The notes beneath the pieces were generated by a model. That model made no database searches. It was not told where the DNA came from and saw only the letters and a list, made by a program, of their open reading frames with translations. This document shows, one piece after another, positions 25,101-31,879 of a stretch of 64,000 nucleotides of DNA. How positions within the stretch are numbered: position 1 is the stretch's first letter; every line of letters begins with the position of its first letter. Position numbers and translations under genes: made by a program. The DNA is from Ligula intestinalis (Eukaryota > Platyhelminthes > Cestoda > Diphyllobothriidea > Diphyllobothriidae), in contig JAYGXS010000002.1 of assembly GCA_036362985.1 (NCBI GenBank), positions 83,943,683 to 84,007,682 on the forward strand. Reading direction: 5' to 3'.

Positions 25101-28100
25101 ACTGTGGGTCATAGGGAACGCACTTTTTGCAAGGAACCTTGCCGTAAGTGTTTGTGAACTTTAACTGTACTGACTCTTACTTTCTATGCCTCTTTCTTTA
25201 GATTAATTTATTCACAATTTATGTGATCATGTTTGACAGAGTTATATGTTAATATAGAGTATGGTACTTCAAGCTGTAATTAGGTTACTATGCTAAGTGG
25301 TTAGAGTGTCAAACAAGCAGGCGTGTACCTAGCAGGTCTTTTCTTTACCACACAGAACAGTATCTTCTAACAGTGTCGTAACCAGGACTTGTACTAATCG
25401 GTGGCGAAACACGCATAAGTCACGCATTAGGTATTACTTCTCACTTGGAATGTATGACTAGATATATGGGACGGTTGTCAGTGCATCGTATCGTTCACAT
25501 TTGACCATTCAAACTATTGCAAACTAAGCCAGCTATCCGAGATATTTATGCTAATTCAGCATTGAGCGTCCAGGGTGGACATTTTCTGACCAGCCCGATT
25601 GGTATCGTAGATCAAACTAGTACCGTTCTATGAATGCGCGTATTTCACTATATGATTATCTACAGGTTCTTGACGTGGTTAAGTAAACACTTTGAAGTGG
25701 ATTTACCGCGGAACTGCAGTCGCAGCCGTAAGCAGTTTGCACTGTAGGTGTGCATATCTTTTATTGCGTTGCATTAACCTTAAATGTTGTCTAGCATTCG
25801 AATTTAAAATGCTCAAAAGTGTTTCTCTTGTAGGGAGTGGGGCGTTTATCGTCGCTGGCCCATCCTACGTATACGACCCTTTTAACTCATGTCCAATTCG
25901 TATCCTTTTCGCAAATCAAAACTGACTACAATCTTCATAAAGCTGTATTATTTCATTTCATCATAGTTTTGTTGTCCGCATGTGGTCTGGTTTCATTTCT
26001 GATTTATTACCTCGCACTTTACGACGATTCCCAAGGAATTGCATTCACACAGTTTAAATTTTGTGAATTTAACTTATTAGCCACGACTGTACAATTTTCC
26101 CGAACTATACAACATTCCTGAATTAAGCGTCCTTCTTAATTTTTGGGCCGGGATCTGGTCCAATCCAGTCACGACTACACCAGTAGTTCCTTATAGCAGT
26201 GACTACACTTGCCAGTTTGGACAAGGTTATTGATTAAAACCTATCCGTTGGTGGAATATGGAATATGAGCAAATCATAGAACCTCCCTAGATCTACCAGC
26301 TGTTCTCTATGTTACATTTTTCCCAAGGTCTGCCAAATCAATGCCCTTATACCTCAAAATTATGCATAAAGTGAGGGGTATCAGACATAGCTATCCAGCA
26401 TCTCCCTATAGGCTTATCTCGTGAGTTCACATGAGGGGCTTTTCAATACGTACAACTCACAGGCCGGATTTGCGGTGTCTACGGTTCAATCCCTTTTGTG
26501 GTTCGCTTCCAGTACACGTTCAACCGCAACATATATTTAGCTCCCTCATCCAGTTTAATAGTCTAAATTTCTTGAGAGGTCGGTACGAAAGCTTCGTTTT
26601 GAAGTAAAAATCGTTTATTAAGTAGTAATGCATAGGTTCTACTTTCACAGGGCTCATTGGGTTTAAACGGCATTACTGTAATCTACGCTTATCATTTTGG
26701 TCACATTATAAAGTATTGTAGTGCTTTATTTACCTTAACTCAATTCGCGCAGCTTCTCGCGCTCTCTATATACTTATTCGGTCTGGACCTATTCTCCGAT
26801 ATGGCCAGGTAGGTGACCATAAGACCTTGCGAACGAACCCTTTTATTAGTACATAGCTGTACTCCGATCTGGTCAAGGATTCACTTAACCTGGTTCTTTC
26901 GTCTGGCGAGTCGCTGACAACTTCAACTTTATTCTCAAGGGCGAAACAATTATGTTACTCGCTAACTTTAAGTAACCACTGTATTACTAGCAAACGTTGG
27001 GACCACGGGATACGCGTATTTCTGGGTAATTTCCCTTCGTCAGTCGCGGACACCTGCCTCAAGTATAGCCGGAGAAACTGCTGCCATACTCAGTGGATAG
27101 GACAGTCGTCTCTAGCTCACTGGTCCCGGGTTCAAAACTCGAGTGTGGCAGCAGTTTCTGCGGCTATACTGAAGTCAGGTGTCCGCGACTGACAAAGGGA
27201 AATTACCCAGAAATACGCTTATCTCGCGGTCCTAACGGTTGCCAGCAATACATTGAACCCGTTTATATTTATGTGCACTGGTCACGTCATTTCTTATGCC
27301 TGCTTCCCACGGCTTCATGGTGTATGTCCACAACATCATAGGAGATATTCATCTAGTCTGGCCGCAGTGGTGTCCTAAGCGAAGTCAAGCCAAGCAGTGT
27401 TCTTGACCTTCGCATCGGAACACGGTGGGTGCGGAAAAAAACGTGGGATAGGTGCCATAGAAGTCTGCGTCACTAGAAGCAAATGTCCGTTCCCCTTCCA
27501 GTTAGCACTTGCTGTGTTGCAATTACTGTCACATGTTTGCCCACCTTTCATATCAAAAACATCCCTTAAGTCAGAGGATTTTAATATGAGTCTAGTGTTA
27601 TTTAAAATTGACAACAGATTTCAGATTTTCTCCCCATGTCTATGCTGTAAGTGAATTAAGTTTTTGGTGTTTTAGGAAGATTTGCTCTCAGTTGTGGCAC
27701 AAACTTCCGAGTACAGCAACGATGTTATTGGCGGTAAGCTGTCTGTCTTATTGTTCGTATAGGACAAACTACCAGTCATGTTATGTTCTTGTATTTTTGG
27801 CACATTTAATGGCTTTTTCTATGATAAAATACACCTACGTGACAAAATAACTTATCTTCGCCGAGAACTAGTTAGTTTGCTTTTCCGTTTTAATTTCTAG
27901 GGAGCAAATCGCATGTGGCATCCATCAGCGAGAATCAGTTACTATTTTAAATAATAATCTGGCGATCATTTTAAGAGACTAGCGTATATAAAGGCTGTTA
28001 TATATCCTTCGCTTTTTAGGTTATACCGATATTGTTGCTTGTGAACTCCCATGTGAAGATTCTAGCCTGGCAACGCAGAAGCATCGGCAGCGAGCGTCAG

Positions 28101-28286
28101 TCAGCGCAAAATCAAAACGCAGTCGCGGTATTCTTGCTCTTCCTGATTTCCCAGTCGTTTAGCCTTTTGACCCTACGTGGTCACGGATCCTGGGCCGAAA
28201 TCGGATCAAGCCTCGTATACACTCTGACCACTCCAGCTCTCTGCCTACTGACGGGCTTGCTTCTTCTTACTCTTCGACGGACATAA
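3896..28286 (+). CDS. PIGN: PIGN 3' part: GPI ethanolamine phosphate transferase 1, split over many exons
   Basis: The enzyme adds the side-branch phosphoethanolamine to the first mannose of the GPI precursor in the ER membrane. Exons with matching phases are 3896-4166, 7825-8021, 8064-8156, 8199-8270, 8350-8429 and 8686-8828. 9644-9843, 18124-18219 and 20405-20499 also fit by phase and membrane character. 24000-24158 and 25068-25143 are likely, and 27676-27733 and 28020-28286 close the gene with a stop. The first two exons carry the second part of the alkaline-phosphatase-like catalytic domain; the rest is the PigN multi-pass membrane domain. At least one exon (between 18.2 and 20.4 kb) and probably another (25.2-27.6 kb) were not found. 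Exons 1-3 are absent upstream in this window but occur at 56-63.5 kb. Introns hold many Penelope-like and LINE fragments. Confidence 0.85.
5000..5950 (-). mobile_element. Penelope-like element (RT + GIY-YIG endonuclease), degenerate
   Basis: Read on minus, 5896-5582 carries the RT catalytic block 'LWVQYVDDTFVIVKRKQ' and then 'LPFLDVLVQRNTDGTFQTSV', both typical of Penelope RTs. 5368-5120 carries 'EVIYKIPCGGCNTVYCGQPG' and 'FREHQRAV', the GIY-YIG nuclease start with its Arg and Glu-His residues. The two parts are in different frames, with about 200 bp of damaged sequence between. It lies inside a PIGN intron, antisense to the gene. Confidence 0.8.
7440..7590 (+). repeat. Worn 3' end of a Penelope-like element
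   Basis: The sequence around 7525-7565 ('GATGAACTCCTACAGG' ... 'AAAGCTCAC') is a decayed relative of the 'CTGATGATGGACTCCTGCAG' ... 'GAAAGCTCAG' motif at 12384-12420. No coding part remains next to it. It sits about 230 bp before a PIGN exon. Confidence 0.4.
7825..8156 (+). CDS. PIGN: PIGN exons: end of catalytic domain (two exons, 42-nt intron)
   Basis: The first exon (7825-8021) follows TTTTAG and completes the Gly codon begun at 4166. It reads 'GHGGDSKGEAYVPIFMWGSG' and later 'NQVDICPLIASLLGIKMPSN', matching the family blocks 'SHGxGxPxExxTPLVxWGxG' and 'xQxDIAPLMxSLIGVPxPxNS'. A 42-nt GT..AG intron (8022-8063) follows. The second exon (8064-8156) reads 'GSLSIDLLDVSPARK' and ends with 'LWRLLQ' before GTAGGC. 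Reading straight through the intron would hit an early stop at 8061-8063, so splicing is needed here. Confidence 0.9.
8199..8828 (+). CDS. PIGN: PIGN exons: linker and first membrane segments (three exons)
   Basis: Exon 8199-8270 follows a 42-nt intron and reads 'TTIERITSTSFFPFLKKEQK', comparable to the 'MTQKKETTLPF' linker of animal PIGN. Exon 8350-8429 ends in 'YRWFTWWTF' and leaves two bases of a Ser codon. Exon 8686-8828 starts after TTTCAG with the third base of that codon and continues 'PFWISVTAMISLNLVSAALM', then a second hydrophobic segment 'CLLILILLVECVR', ending at GTAATA. Phases agree across all three junctions (0, then 2 to 2, then 1). The match to known PIGN is weaker here than in the catalytic part, as is normal for the membrane domain. 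Confidence 0.75.
9644..9843 (+). CDS. PIGN: PIGN membrane-domain exon (probable)
   Basis: The acceptor is TTCAG at 9643 and the donor GTAAGA at 9844. Starting with two bases completes the phase-1 codon left at 8828. The frame has 66 further codons without a stop, including the hydrophobic runs 'ELTIVMLFCLLGYTFLDGA' and 'ATALFFKFAILFLSFIFM', and it ends in phase 0. That phase suits the next candidate at 18124. No clear residue-level match to PIGN can be made by eye, so the call rests on phase, splice sites and hydrophobicity. Confidence 0.5.
11310..11770. repeat. Head-to-head pair of Penelope pseudo-LTR ends
   Basis: The 'GAGTCC(g/a)AAACGTCGGGC' motif followed by 'AAATAAAATACTGG' is on + at 11703-11760 and in inverse orientation at 11325-11380. 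The two copies face away from each other across about 300 bp. The motif is a variant of the 3'-end motif at 61421-61460 and 21846-21890. I interpret the pair as two opposed Penelope pseudo-LTR ends, or one element with an inverted pseudo-LTR. Confidence 0.5.
11771..12190 (-). pseudogene. Unidentified ORF, probably part of a Penelope-like element
   Basis: A 139-codon minus-strand frame begins 'MARDVLHRKLEELYDETQNP' and is rich in basic and polar residues. I do not recognise a domain. It lies between an inverted pseudo-LTR-like pair and a Penelope pseudo-LTR, so it may be the poorly conserved N-terminal region of a Penelope protein. No RT or endonuclease motif is visible. Confidence 0.3.
12384..12420 (+). 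ncRNA. Hammerhead-ribozyme-like motif in Penelope pseudo-LTR
   Basis: CTGATGA (12384-12390) is followed by a hairpin with CTCC/GGAG around TGCA and outer GG/CC pairs, then GAAA at 12410-12413. This is the core order of a hammerhead ribozyme (CUGANGA, stem II, GAAA), and Penelope-like elements are known to carry such ribozymes in their pseudo-LTRs. I cannot see a convincing stem III or cleavage triplet. The copy at 13594-13630 is more damaged (CTGATTA, GAAC). Confidence 0.4.
12565..13260 (+). CDS. Penelope-like protein, C-terminal RT and GIY-YIG endonuclease (5'-truncated)
   Basis: The 231-codon frame is intact but lacks the RT catalytic core. It starts within the thumb region ('RVYRKATNTTQLLSF', 'PMAQKRSCVRTLFKR'). 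It then passes a conserved linker ('LPYIKDVSDATKRIAAGIGV', 'HRPKATMRSRVMGIKD') into the GIY-YIG nuclease. The nuclease shows 'GVVYRIPCLNYSVNYTGQTG' followed by 'GSRIHEHKSSVRRGD' and a closing 'KLIEVWASDDNSFNR'. The fragment is flanked by direct pseudo-LTRs, so its start codon is not a natural start. Confidence 0.85.
   Translation: MRTPDGNIETRVYRKATNTTQLLSFQCTYPMAQKRSCVRTLFKRIQAHCSKPEEGAREARHLRDQFMQNGYPKAFISRCLRACPPRTQTESPPTILYTLPYIKDVSDATKRIAAGIGVGIAHRPKATMRSRVMGIKDCLNHSEQSGVVYRIPCLNYSVNYTGQTGRMLGSRIHEHKSSVRRGDESAQVAVHTYKTGHEFIFAAARIIAHASSKMDRKLIEVWASDDNSFNR
14810..15510 (+). pseudogene. Penelope-like element, GIY-YIG part, degenerate
   Basis: The frame at 14837-15067 reads 'MSEATECIAAGPAVGIAHRP', then 'EVYRIPCLKCPRNYTEQTGR' and 'GSRMYEHTLAV'. 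It is clearly related to 12565-13260, with the GIY-YIG 'NYTGQTGR' block altered to 'NYTEQTGR'. Stops follow at 15067 and beyond. A pseudo-LTR-like 3' end with 'ATGGACTCCTGAAATAGCCC' lies near 15440-15500. It is a separate, older insertion of the same family. Confidence 0.7.
15560..17020 (-). mobile_element. LINE remnant (CR1/Jockey-like RT), degenerate
   Basis: On the minus strand 16211-16008 reads 'MASEFCRRLSHIFQLSFDRG', then 'LLQSDWKDANIYPI' and 'GGSRTSANINRPVSLNCIYC'. These are the opening RT blocks of CR1-like LINEs (P..WK.A.V.PI.KGG.....NYRPVSL). More minus-strand fragments extend on both sides, including the lower RT blocks near 15580-15950. Frames are broken throughout. Confidence 0.6.
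17445..17497. repeat. Perfect 20-bp inverted repeat (hairpin)
   Basis: 17445-17464 and 17478-17497 are perfect reverse complements (arm TAAGTGTAATCTATACAGCC) around a 13-nt loop. The hairpin lies in AT-rich intronic sequence about 650 bp before a PIGN exon. It could be a tiny fold-back element or a structured RNA; nothing decides between them. Confidence 0.85.
18124..18219 (+). CDS. PIGN: PIGN membrane-domain exon (probable)
   Basis: The acceptor is a T-rich tract ending CTTTTAG at 18123; the donor is GTAAGT at 18220. The exon is exactly 32 codons, phase 0 to phase 0. The peptide begins 'LGGFYVKPLFCLSVLSALTA', one transmembrane segment, which can be laid against the membrane-domain stretch '[20 protein letters not shown]' of animal PIGN. 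The 8.3-kb intron before it contains Penelope-like and LINE fragments. Confidence 0.55.
18440..19870 (-). mobile_element. Penelope-like element with GC-rich repeats at one end, degenerate
   Basis: The minus-strand frame 19311-19087 reads 'MKGVSETVARSLAPLGIGVA', then 'RQQVMRPKDPIPKQEKSSVV' and 'YRLQCSCGVCNYVGETGRQL', with a closing 'TRMHEH'. This is the linker and GIY-YIG start of a Penelope protein. 18948-18740 holds the C-terminal region. Beyond it, 18450-18800 holds GC-rich repeated blocks with 'CCTGGTAACCG' and 'CTCTGCGTT'. The same blocks recur at 60120-60560 and, inverted, at 61630-61950. A separate endonuclease C-terminal shadow lies at 19540-19744. Confidence 0.7.
18450..18800. repeat. 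GC-rich degenerate tandem repeats of a Penelope-like element
   Basis: The block carries at least three copies of a 'CTGGTAACCG' motif, spaced with 'CTCTGCGTT' and 'CAGTGTTTGTTTGG' motifs. It gives an imperfect repeat of roughly 130 bp. The composition is far more GC-rich than the surrounding intron. The same unit occurs at 60280-60560 (+ orientation) and 61640-61790 (reverse), always at the end of the same Penelope subfamily. Confidence 0.65.
20405..20499 (+). CDS. PIGN: PIGN membrane-domain exon (probable)
   Basis: The acceptor is a long T-rich tract ending TGTGTAG at 20404; the donor is GTAAGT at 20500. In phase 0 it reads 'AYLCVVSSALIFCIILIEYL' and then a charged stretch ending 'EKLEFKML', leaving two bases of the next codon. 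A hydrophobic segment followed by a basic/acidic loop agrees with the '[21 protein letters not shown]' part of animal PIGN. One exon between 18219 and here is probably missing from my list. Confidence 0.6.
20640..21783 (+). pseudogene. Penelope-like RT + GIY-YIG protein with one stop
   Basis: A single reading frame runs from about 20640 to 21778 with one in-frame stop at 21281-21283. Blocks in order are: RT catalytic 'LWARYVDDTFVVIERDQ'; 'QLAFLDVLVCRKDD'; 'VFRKATNTMQVLNY'; 'PIGHKRSCVRALLRH'; the linker 'RRVMRPKDPLPRQETAGVV'; the stop; then GIY-YIG 'SNYVGETGRLLQTRMAEH', ending near 21780. The stop lies where sister copies have Tyr in 'VVYRI' (TAC to TAA is a single change). The N-terminal RT blocks are absent, so the copy is 5'-truncated. 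It lies in a PIGN intron, sense orientation, starting about 140 bp after the exon at 20405-20499. Confidence 0.85.
21784..21930 (+). repeat. Penelope 3' end with hammerhead-like remnant
   Basis: After the ORF a non-coding tail contains 'CTATGACTAAGGATTTACGA' and then 'CGGAATCCGAAACGTCAGG' (21847-21885). GGATT/AATCC can form a hairpin before GAAAC. It is a damaged version of the motif at 61421-61456 and is followed by 'AAAATAAAGTCC', probably the end of the element. Confidence 0.45.
22309..22668 (-). pseudogene. RTE LINE 3' fragment
   Basis: The minus-strand frame has 'LIKVERRLKLFDQHCLKTIH' followed by 'KHTDFGSNETVCTRCDNIP'. This is the same C-terminal block seen at 282-566 but better preserved. 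Upstream parts of this copy are missing, so it is a 5'-truncated insertion, as usual for LINEs. Confidence 0.7.
22681..23600. other. Unassigned GC-richer stretch
   Basis: This stretch is GC-richer than the flanking intron and has several short frames with no domain I recognise. It may be the body of another decayed mobile element. No repeats with the rest of the window were seen by eye. Confidence 0.3.
24000..24158 (+). CDS. PIGN: PIGN membrane-domain exon (tentative)
   Basis: An open frame here reads 'GGILGHQAATAKVLCFIWVP' and then 'LLSFASGWVFTSVSTLILTE', ending near a possible donor GTAGTT at 24159. The 'WVPLLSF' core and flanking hydrophobic run resemble the '[20 protein letters not shown]' membrane stretch of PIGN. 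The acceptor is uncertain, so the left boundary is approximate. It could also be a chance hydrophobic frame. Confidence 0.4.
24772..24976. mobile_element. MITE-like palindromic element
   Basis: About 54-bp inverted repeats at 24773-24826 and 24921-24975 share 'GGCAGGAGTTTCCTTGGTAG' at the outside and 'TTATTTATATTTACATGC' at the inside, with few mismatches. The ~95-bp centre has no coding sequence. Size and structure fit a small non-autonomous DNA transposon or fold-back. No target duplication could be confirmed. Confidence 0.7.
25068..25143 (+). CDS. PIGN: PIGN membrane-domain exon
   Basis: The acceptor is a pyrimidine tract ending TTCCTAG at 25067; the donor is GTAAGT at 25144. The exon gives 25 codons after one base, 'FAKTFSLLTLALWVIGNALF' and then 'ARNLA', ending in phase 0. 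This lies well against '[21 protein letters not shown]' near the C-terminal end of animal PIGN, with the Gly-Asn pair conserved. The MITE-like palindrome at 24772-24976 sits just upstream in the intron. Confidence 0.6.
26979..27254. repeat. Fold-back repeat with tRNA-like centre
   Basis: Arms 26979-27091 and 27141-27254 are inverted copies, roughly 85-90% alike, sharing 'TTTCTGGGTAATTTCCC', 'CAGTCGCGGACACCTG' and 'GAAACTGCTGCCA'. The 49-bp centre contains 'AGTGGATAGGACAG' (A-box-like) and 'GGTCCCGGGTTCAAAACTC' (B-box-like). The innermost arm bases GCTGCCA/TGGCAGC could act as an acceptor stem, giving a tRNA-sized cloverleaf of about 73 nt. It lies in the intron before the penultimate PIGN exon. 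Confidence 0.7.
27676..28286 (+). CDS. PIGN: PIGN last two exons and stop
   Basis: Exon 27676-27733 (after GTTTTAG, before GTAAGC) reads 'KICSQLWHKLPSTATMLLA' and ends in phase 0. Exon 28020-28286 (after CTTTTTAG) continues 'VIPILLLVNSHVKILAW', later 'LFLISQSFSLLTLRGHGSWA' and 'EIGSSLVYTLTTPALCLLTG', with a TAA stop at 28284-28286. The 'GSWxEIGxSLxxY' block matches 'YGSWLDIGTSISHYVI' at the C-terminus of animal PIGN, so this is the true 3' end. I saw no clear polyadenylation signal directly after the stop. Confidence 0.85.
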
Positions 28287-30400
28287 GCCTACTTAAATCT
28301 CCTGATGTTATTTACCTGCAGATGGTTATTGCCGCAGTCATTGTGCCTACGTAGCCCTGCCTCCTTTTATCTGAAATCGTGATATTTTTGGTCTGCAAAA
28401 ATCCCCATTTCGTTAACGATGGAGAAGTAATATTGGCCAATACGACTGTTCGATTGTGATATTTGACAATCCCGTACCAAGGACCTTTTCTTTTTCGTTG
28501 CCTTTGAAAGAAAAATACTGTCATTTACCCTTGTATTGATGATATTGGGTCTTGTTTGGAAGGCAAACGACTACAGACTTCCAAATTCATAATTAGCAAT
28601 GACATCATATATCATAATATGCGTTAAGTGTACAAGTACCGAAAATCTCACAAGCATTTTACTATTGAAGGGCTACTTCGTATCTTTTCCCATGGTTTGC
28701 AGAAGAGCATTCGCTAGGGTCATTGAATATCACTTTCATTTTTATAACGTTATCACCATGGTTTAGAAGCATAACACCGCTTCCTTTGTCTAGTCTTGAG
28801 ACAAAAATCCGGTAGCCTTCTGTATGTCATTTAAAGCCGTAAGGTGGCATGAAGTACTAAAGTGATAAGCGTATCTACGAATTTCGCTTTAAGTCATCTC
28901 GTTGATATTTCTGATGTTGGCTTTAGGTCGGATAACTGGTAATATAGGTCTTCAAATTGTGCTTCAATCTCCGTCGAGGTCCTTAACAAGGGGCTTTGGC
29001 TTAAAAGTGTGTCAGTGTCAAATCTGACATGTGAACCATCTAATAATATGCGTTTAAAGTGACTTGATCAACTCAGCGTGGAAGGATTGTCACGTCTTAG
29101 CGTGCAGGCAAAAAGTGTTTAATGTACGATAACCAGCATATCGGCCTCACCGAGCACATGACATGCTTTGACTTTTCCAATAGTTATCGCATTTTTAAGA
29201 GTAAGGATTAATACTCCTCCATTTGTGACTGAGTGACATGGTCGAGATTTTGTAAGTTGGGGCGCATACCATCTTTCCGGAGGCTCTTACTCAATTGGCG
29301 GGGTAAGTCCGAGTCTACCCACGTCACCGTATGCATTCATATATAATATTTTCTCGGGTGACTTTATATCTTAGGTGGATGAGGTGACCTAGCGATTCGA
29401 CAAGAGGGCTCGAGAGGCGTCTTTTCAGAAAACTACCTTGTTCAAATTTCAGTCGGAAGGCAATATCTTAATTTTCTGTACGCATTGATCTGACTCGCAA
29501 AAGCATTATCCCAGGATGGGCACATCCGGAGGAACAGATCAGTCCACAAACAAATAATATACCTTTGCGTCTATTTCATGTTACCCTATAACCAATCGGT
29601 TAAAGGGCCCATAAATACGGACGAAACTACCCAATGATTATCTTGGACCGAAGACTGCCGCTCTAAAGTCTACATTCGTCATCACCATCCTCATCAACGG
29701 AAAACCAACGATATTTGGAATTTATATTTGTTAGCGCCAAGAGTCACTGCTGCCACTTATTTTAAATGAAACGAAGTAGTCAATGAACAAGTCCAACTTT
29801 CGTAACCCAAGTCAGAACAAGACATGTTAATGCTAAAAGGATTTGGAAATTATCTATCACCAAAGGTAAGATTTGTCGGAAAGTCCAGGGGCTATAGTAG
29901 GCTGCAAAACCCTTTGGGACATTTGACAATGATCATCTTCGACCAGTGAATGCCTCCCTAACGCCTTCTCACATCATCATTCTCATCAAGGGCTTACCAA
30001 CGGTCATCTAGCTCATTGATGAACGCTCACCCGACCGCTAACGGAACTCATCTGTCCCGCTCTGTCTGGGTCTTAACAGAGCCCCTGACAGCTGGTAGCG
30101 TAGGCAGACATTATTACCGGCAAAAAACAAAGTAAGACTAGCTGTCCATGCCAAAGTACTTTGCAGGCAACCATAACCTTGGATTTCCCAACTTGTCTTA
30201 GCTTAGGCGATAAATCATCCCGAATCTTCTTAGTATTACCACGTGTTGTTCTAACCTGGGTTACAACAGTTGAATTCATTCATGGATCACTTCGGTTCAT
30301 CACAAATTGTTGACAGGATAGACCATGGCTGATAATATGCTAGCCAGATTAGAACACGTGACAGATCGGATCAACTGACCCGGAGACCAGACAACTAGGC
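28287..30400. other. No gene recognised downstream of PIGN
   Basis: I see no exon-like frame, LINE or Penelope motif. Two loosely similar blocks at about 29630-29720 and 29925-30020 both contain 'CATCATCxTTCTCATCAA'-like wording and may be old repeats. The stretch is otherwise unremarkable AT-rich DNA. Confidence 0.4.
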
Positions 30401-31320
30401 CAGGTAAATGGTCAACCTTCGAAAACGACGACCTGTGGGAGGACTTAAGCAGGTTTACATGGCGACACTAAACGAAAAGGCTCGCCCAGCTGCTACCCTG
30501 GGCTGTCTCCATGATGGCACGTATATGATAGCTTGGGCAAGCAACATCACCACCATGTTTACGTTTTCGACGATGTTCGACCGTATGCGGTTCGAGTTCG
30601 GCCGATCTTTGACGTCCTAGAGGAGCTAGTCTTCGACTGTGCATTTTTGCACTGTTGCACAACAAAAGCTGCATGCAACAATTTTTGCATATTTCACAAA
30701 AACTTTGGCATTCCTGTATAGTTTCAATTGAGTTTTTAAGAGCTTCAGTCATTCACTCCAAATATACTGACTGATACTGACTGAATGTCAACCGCATCTT
30801 CGCGTCCTGGCGCAACAGACTTACTCCAACCCACAACCATCGAAAAATCGGTAGCGCGGATCCTGGATGATTTCGGCGATGGCATATTTCTGCCAGACGT
30901 ATAACTCCACATCATTCGTGACCCTATTGCCTTTATCAAGGTGGCAATGTTCAATGCTAAAAGCAAGGAGACTGTATTTATGGTCATACCAATAGAAGAA
31001 GTTTTTCCGTCGATATCTCTTAGTTCCCGCCTAATAGCCACATGCAAGCAGGACTCATCCGCGATTTCTACGCCATAAACCACAACAGGGATGGGACTTT
31101 GGCACGCAAACAAATCAATGACAATGGAATCTTCCACCTTCAGCCTATCCGTGGCATGGTCCTACACAGCCGGCTTTTAATTGTCCGCCATTCCACAGCC
31201 CATTTGGCCTTGGCGTAGCTCTCTGCAGGCAACTCCGAACCAACGGGGCAACTGAAGAGAGCAGCGTACTTGCCGGAACCGCCCCAGTATGATCCAGTTG
31301 TCTATATGATGACCTCAAGA
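30400..31320. other. Unidentified frames before a gypsy remnant
   Basis: A 130-codon minus-strand frame (30745-31137) and shorter + frames overlap here, none with a domain I recognise. Position directly before the + strand gypsy pol remnant suggests decayed gag or leader sequence, with the minus frame a shadow. This is inference only. Confidence 0.25.
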
Positions 31321-31879
31321 GAGAATGAAGAAGCTAGTAAGTGCGTATTTGTAACTGATTTGCTCATGACAAATATAAGTTACGCCCTTTACTACCAATT
31401 TATTGGTACATTCGTAAGATATGCTTAGCTGCCATGCTTATTTGATTCTGAAACAGGCAAGAGACGTTTTGTAAACTCCAAGCTAGCATTAGCTATTGCA
31501 GTAAGTATACATGTAGCCTAAAAGCAGTTTACAACATTACCTACGAAAAAATCATTATAAAAATCGAGCTTTTATTGAATATTGTTTTTTAACACATAAG
31601 TTTATTCTTTGTCCCGATAAAACTTGGGACGGCATACTAGAAGGCGATGTCCCGCATACATTTCAGTGTTTGTAAGTAGTGAACGACGATATTATCCGTT
31701 TTAGTGATAGTGATGTGCCGCTTAACACAAAGGCGCTGCATAGAAAACTCGAGGTCGACACATTCAGGATAAAAGAATGTGTCTAGAGGTTAGTTGATTT
31801 TACCCTAGCCGAGCGAAGCTAGCCTCTTTGACTGGAATGGCCGTTCCCTAGGCCGAAATAGCCCGCCTCGATGACTGCA

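Noticed and set aside
25835..25925. Hydrophobic frame after TTGTAG considered as a PIGN exon
   Set aside because: Several frames are possible, none has a clear donor that keeps phase with both 25143 and 27676. Not supported well enough.
30745..31137. 130-codon minus-strand frame
   Set aside because: No recognised domain, and it lies before a plus-strand gypsy remnant; most likely a shadow of decayed retroelement sequence.
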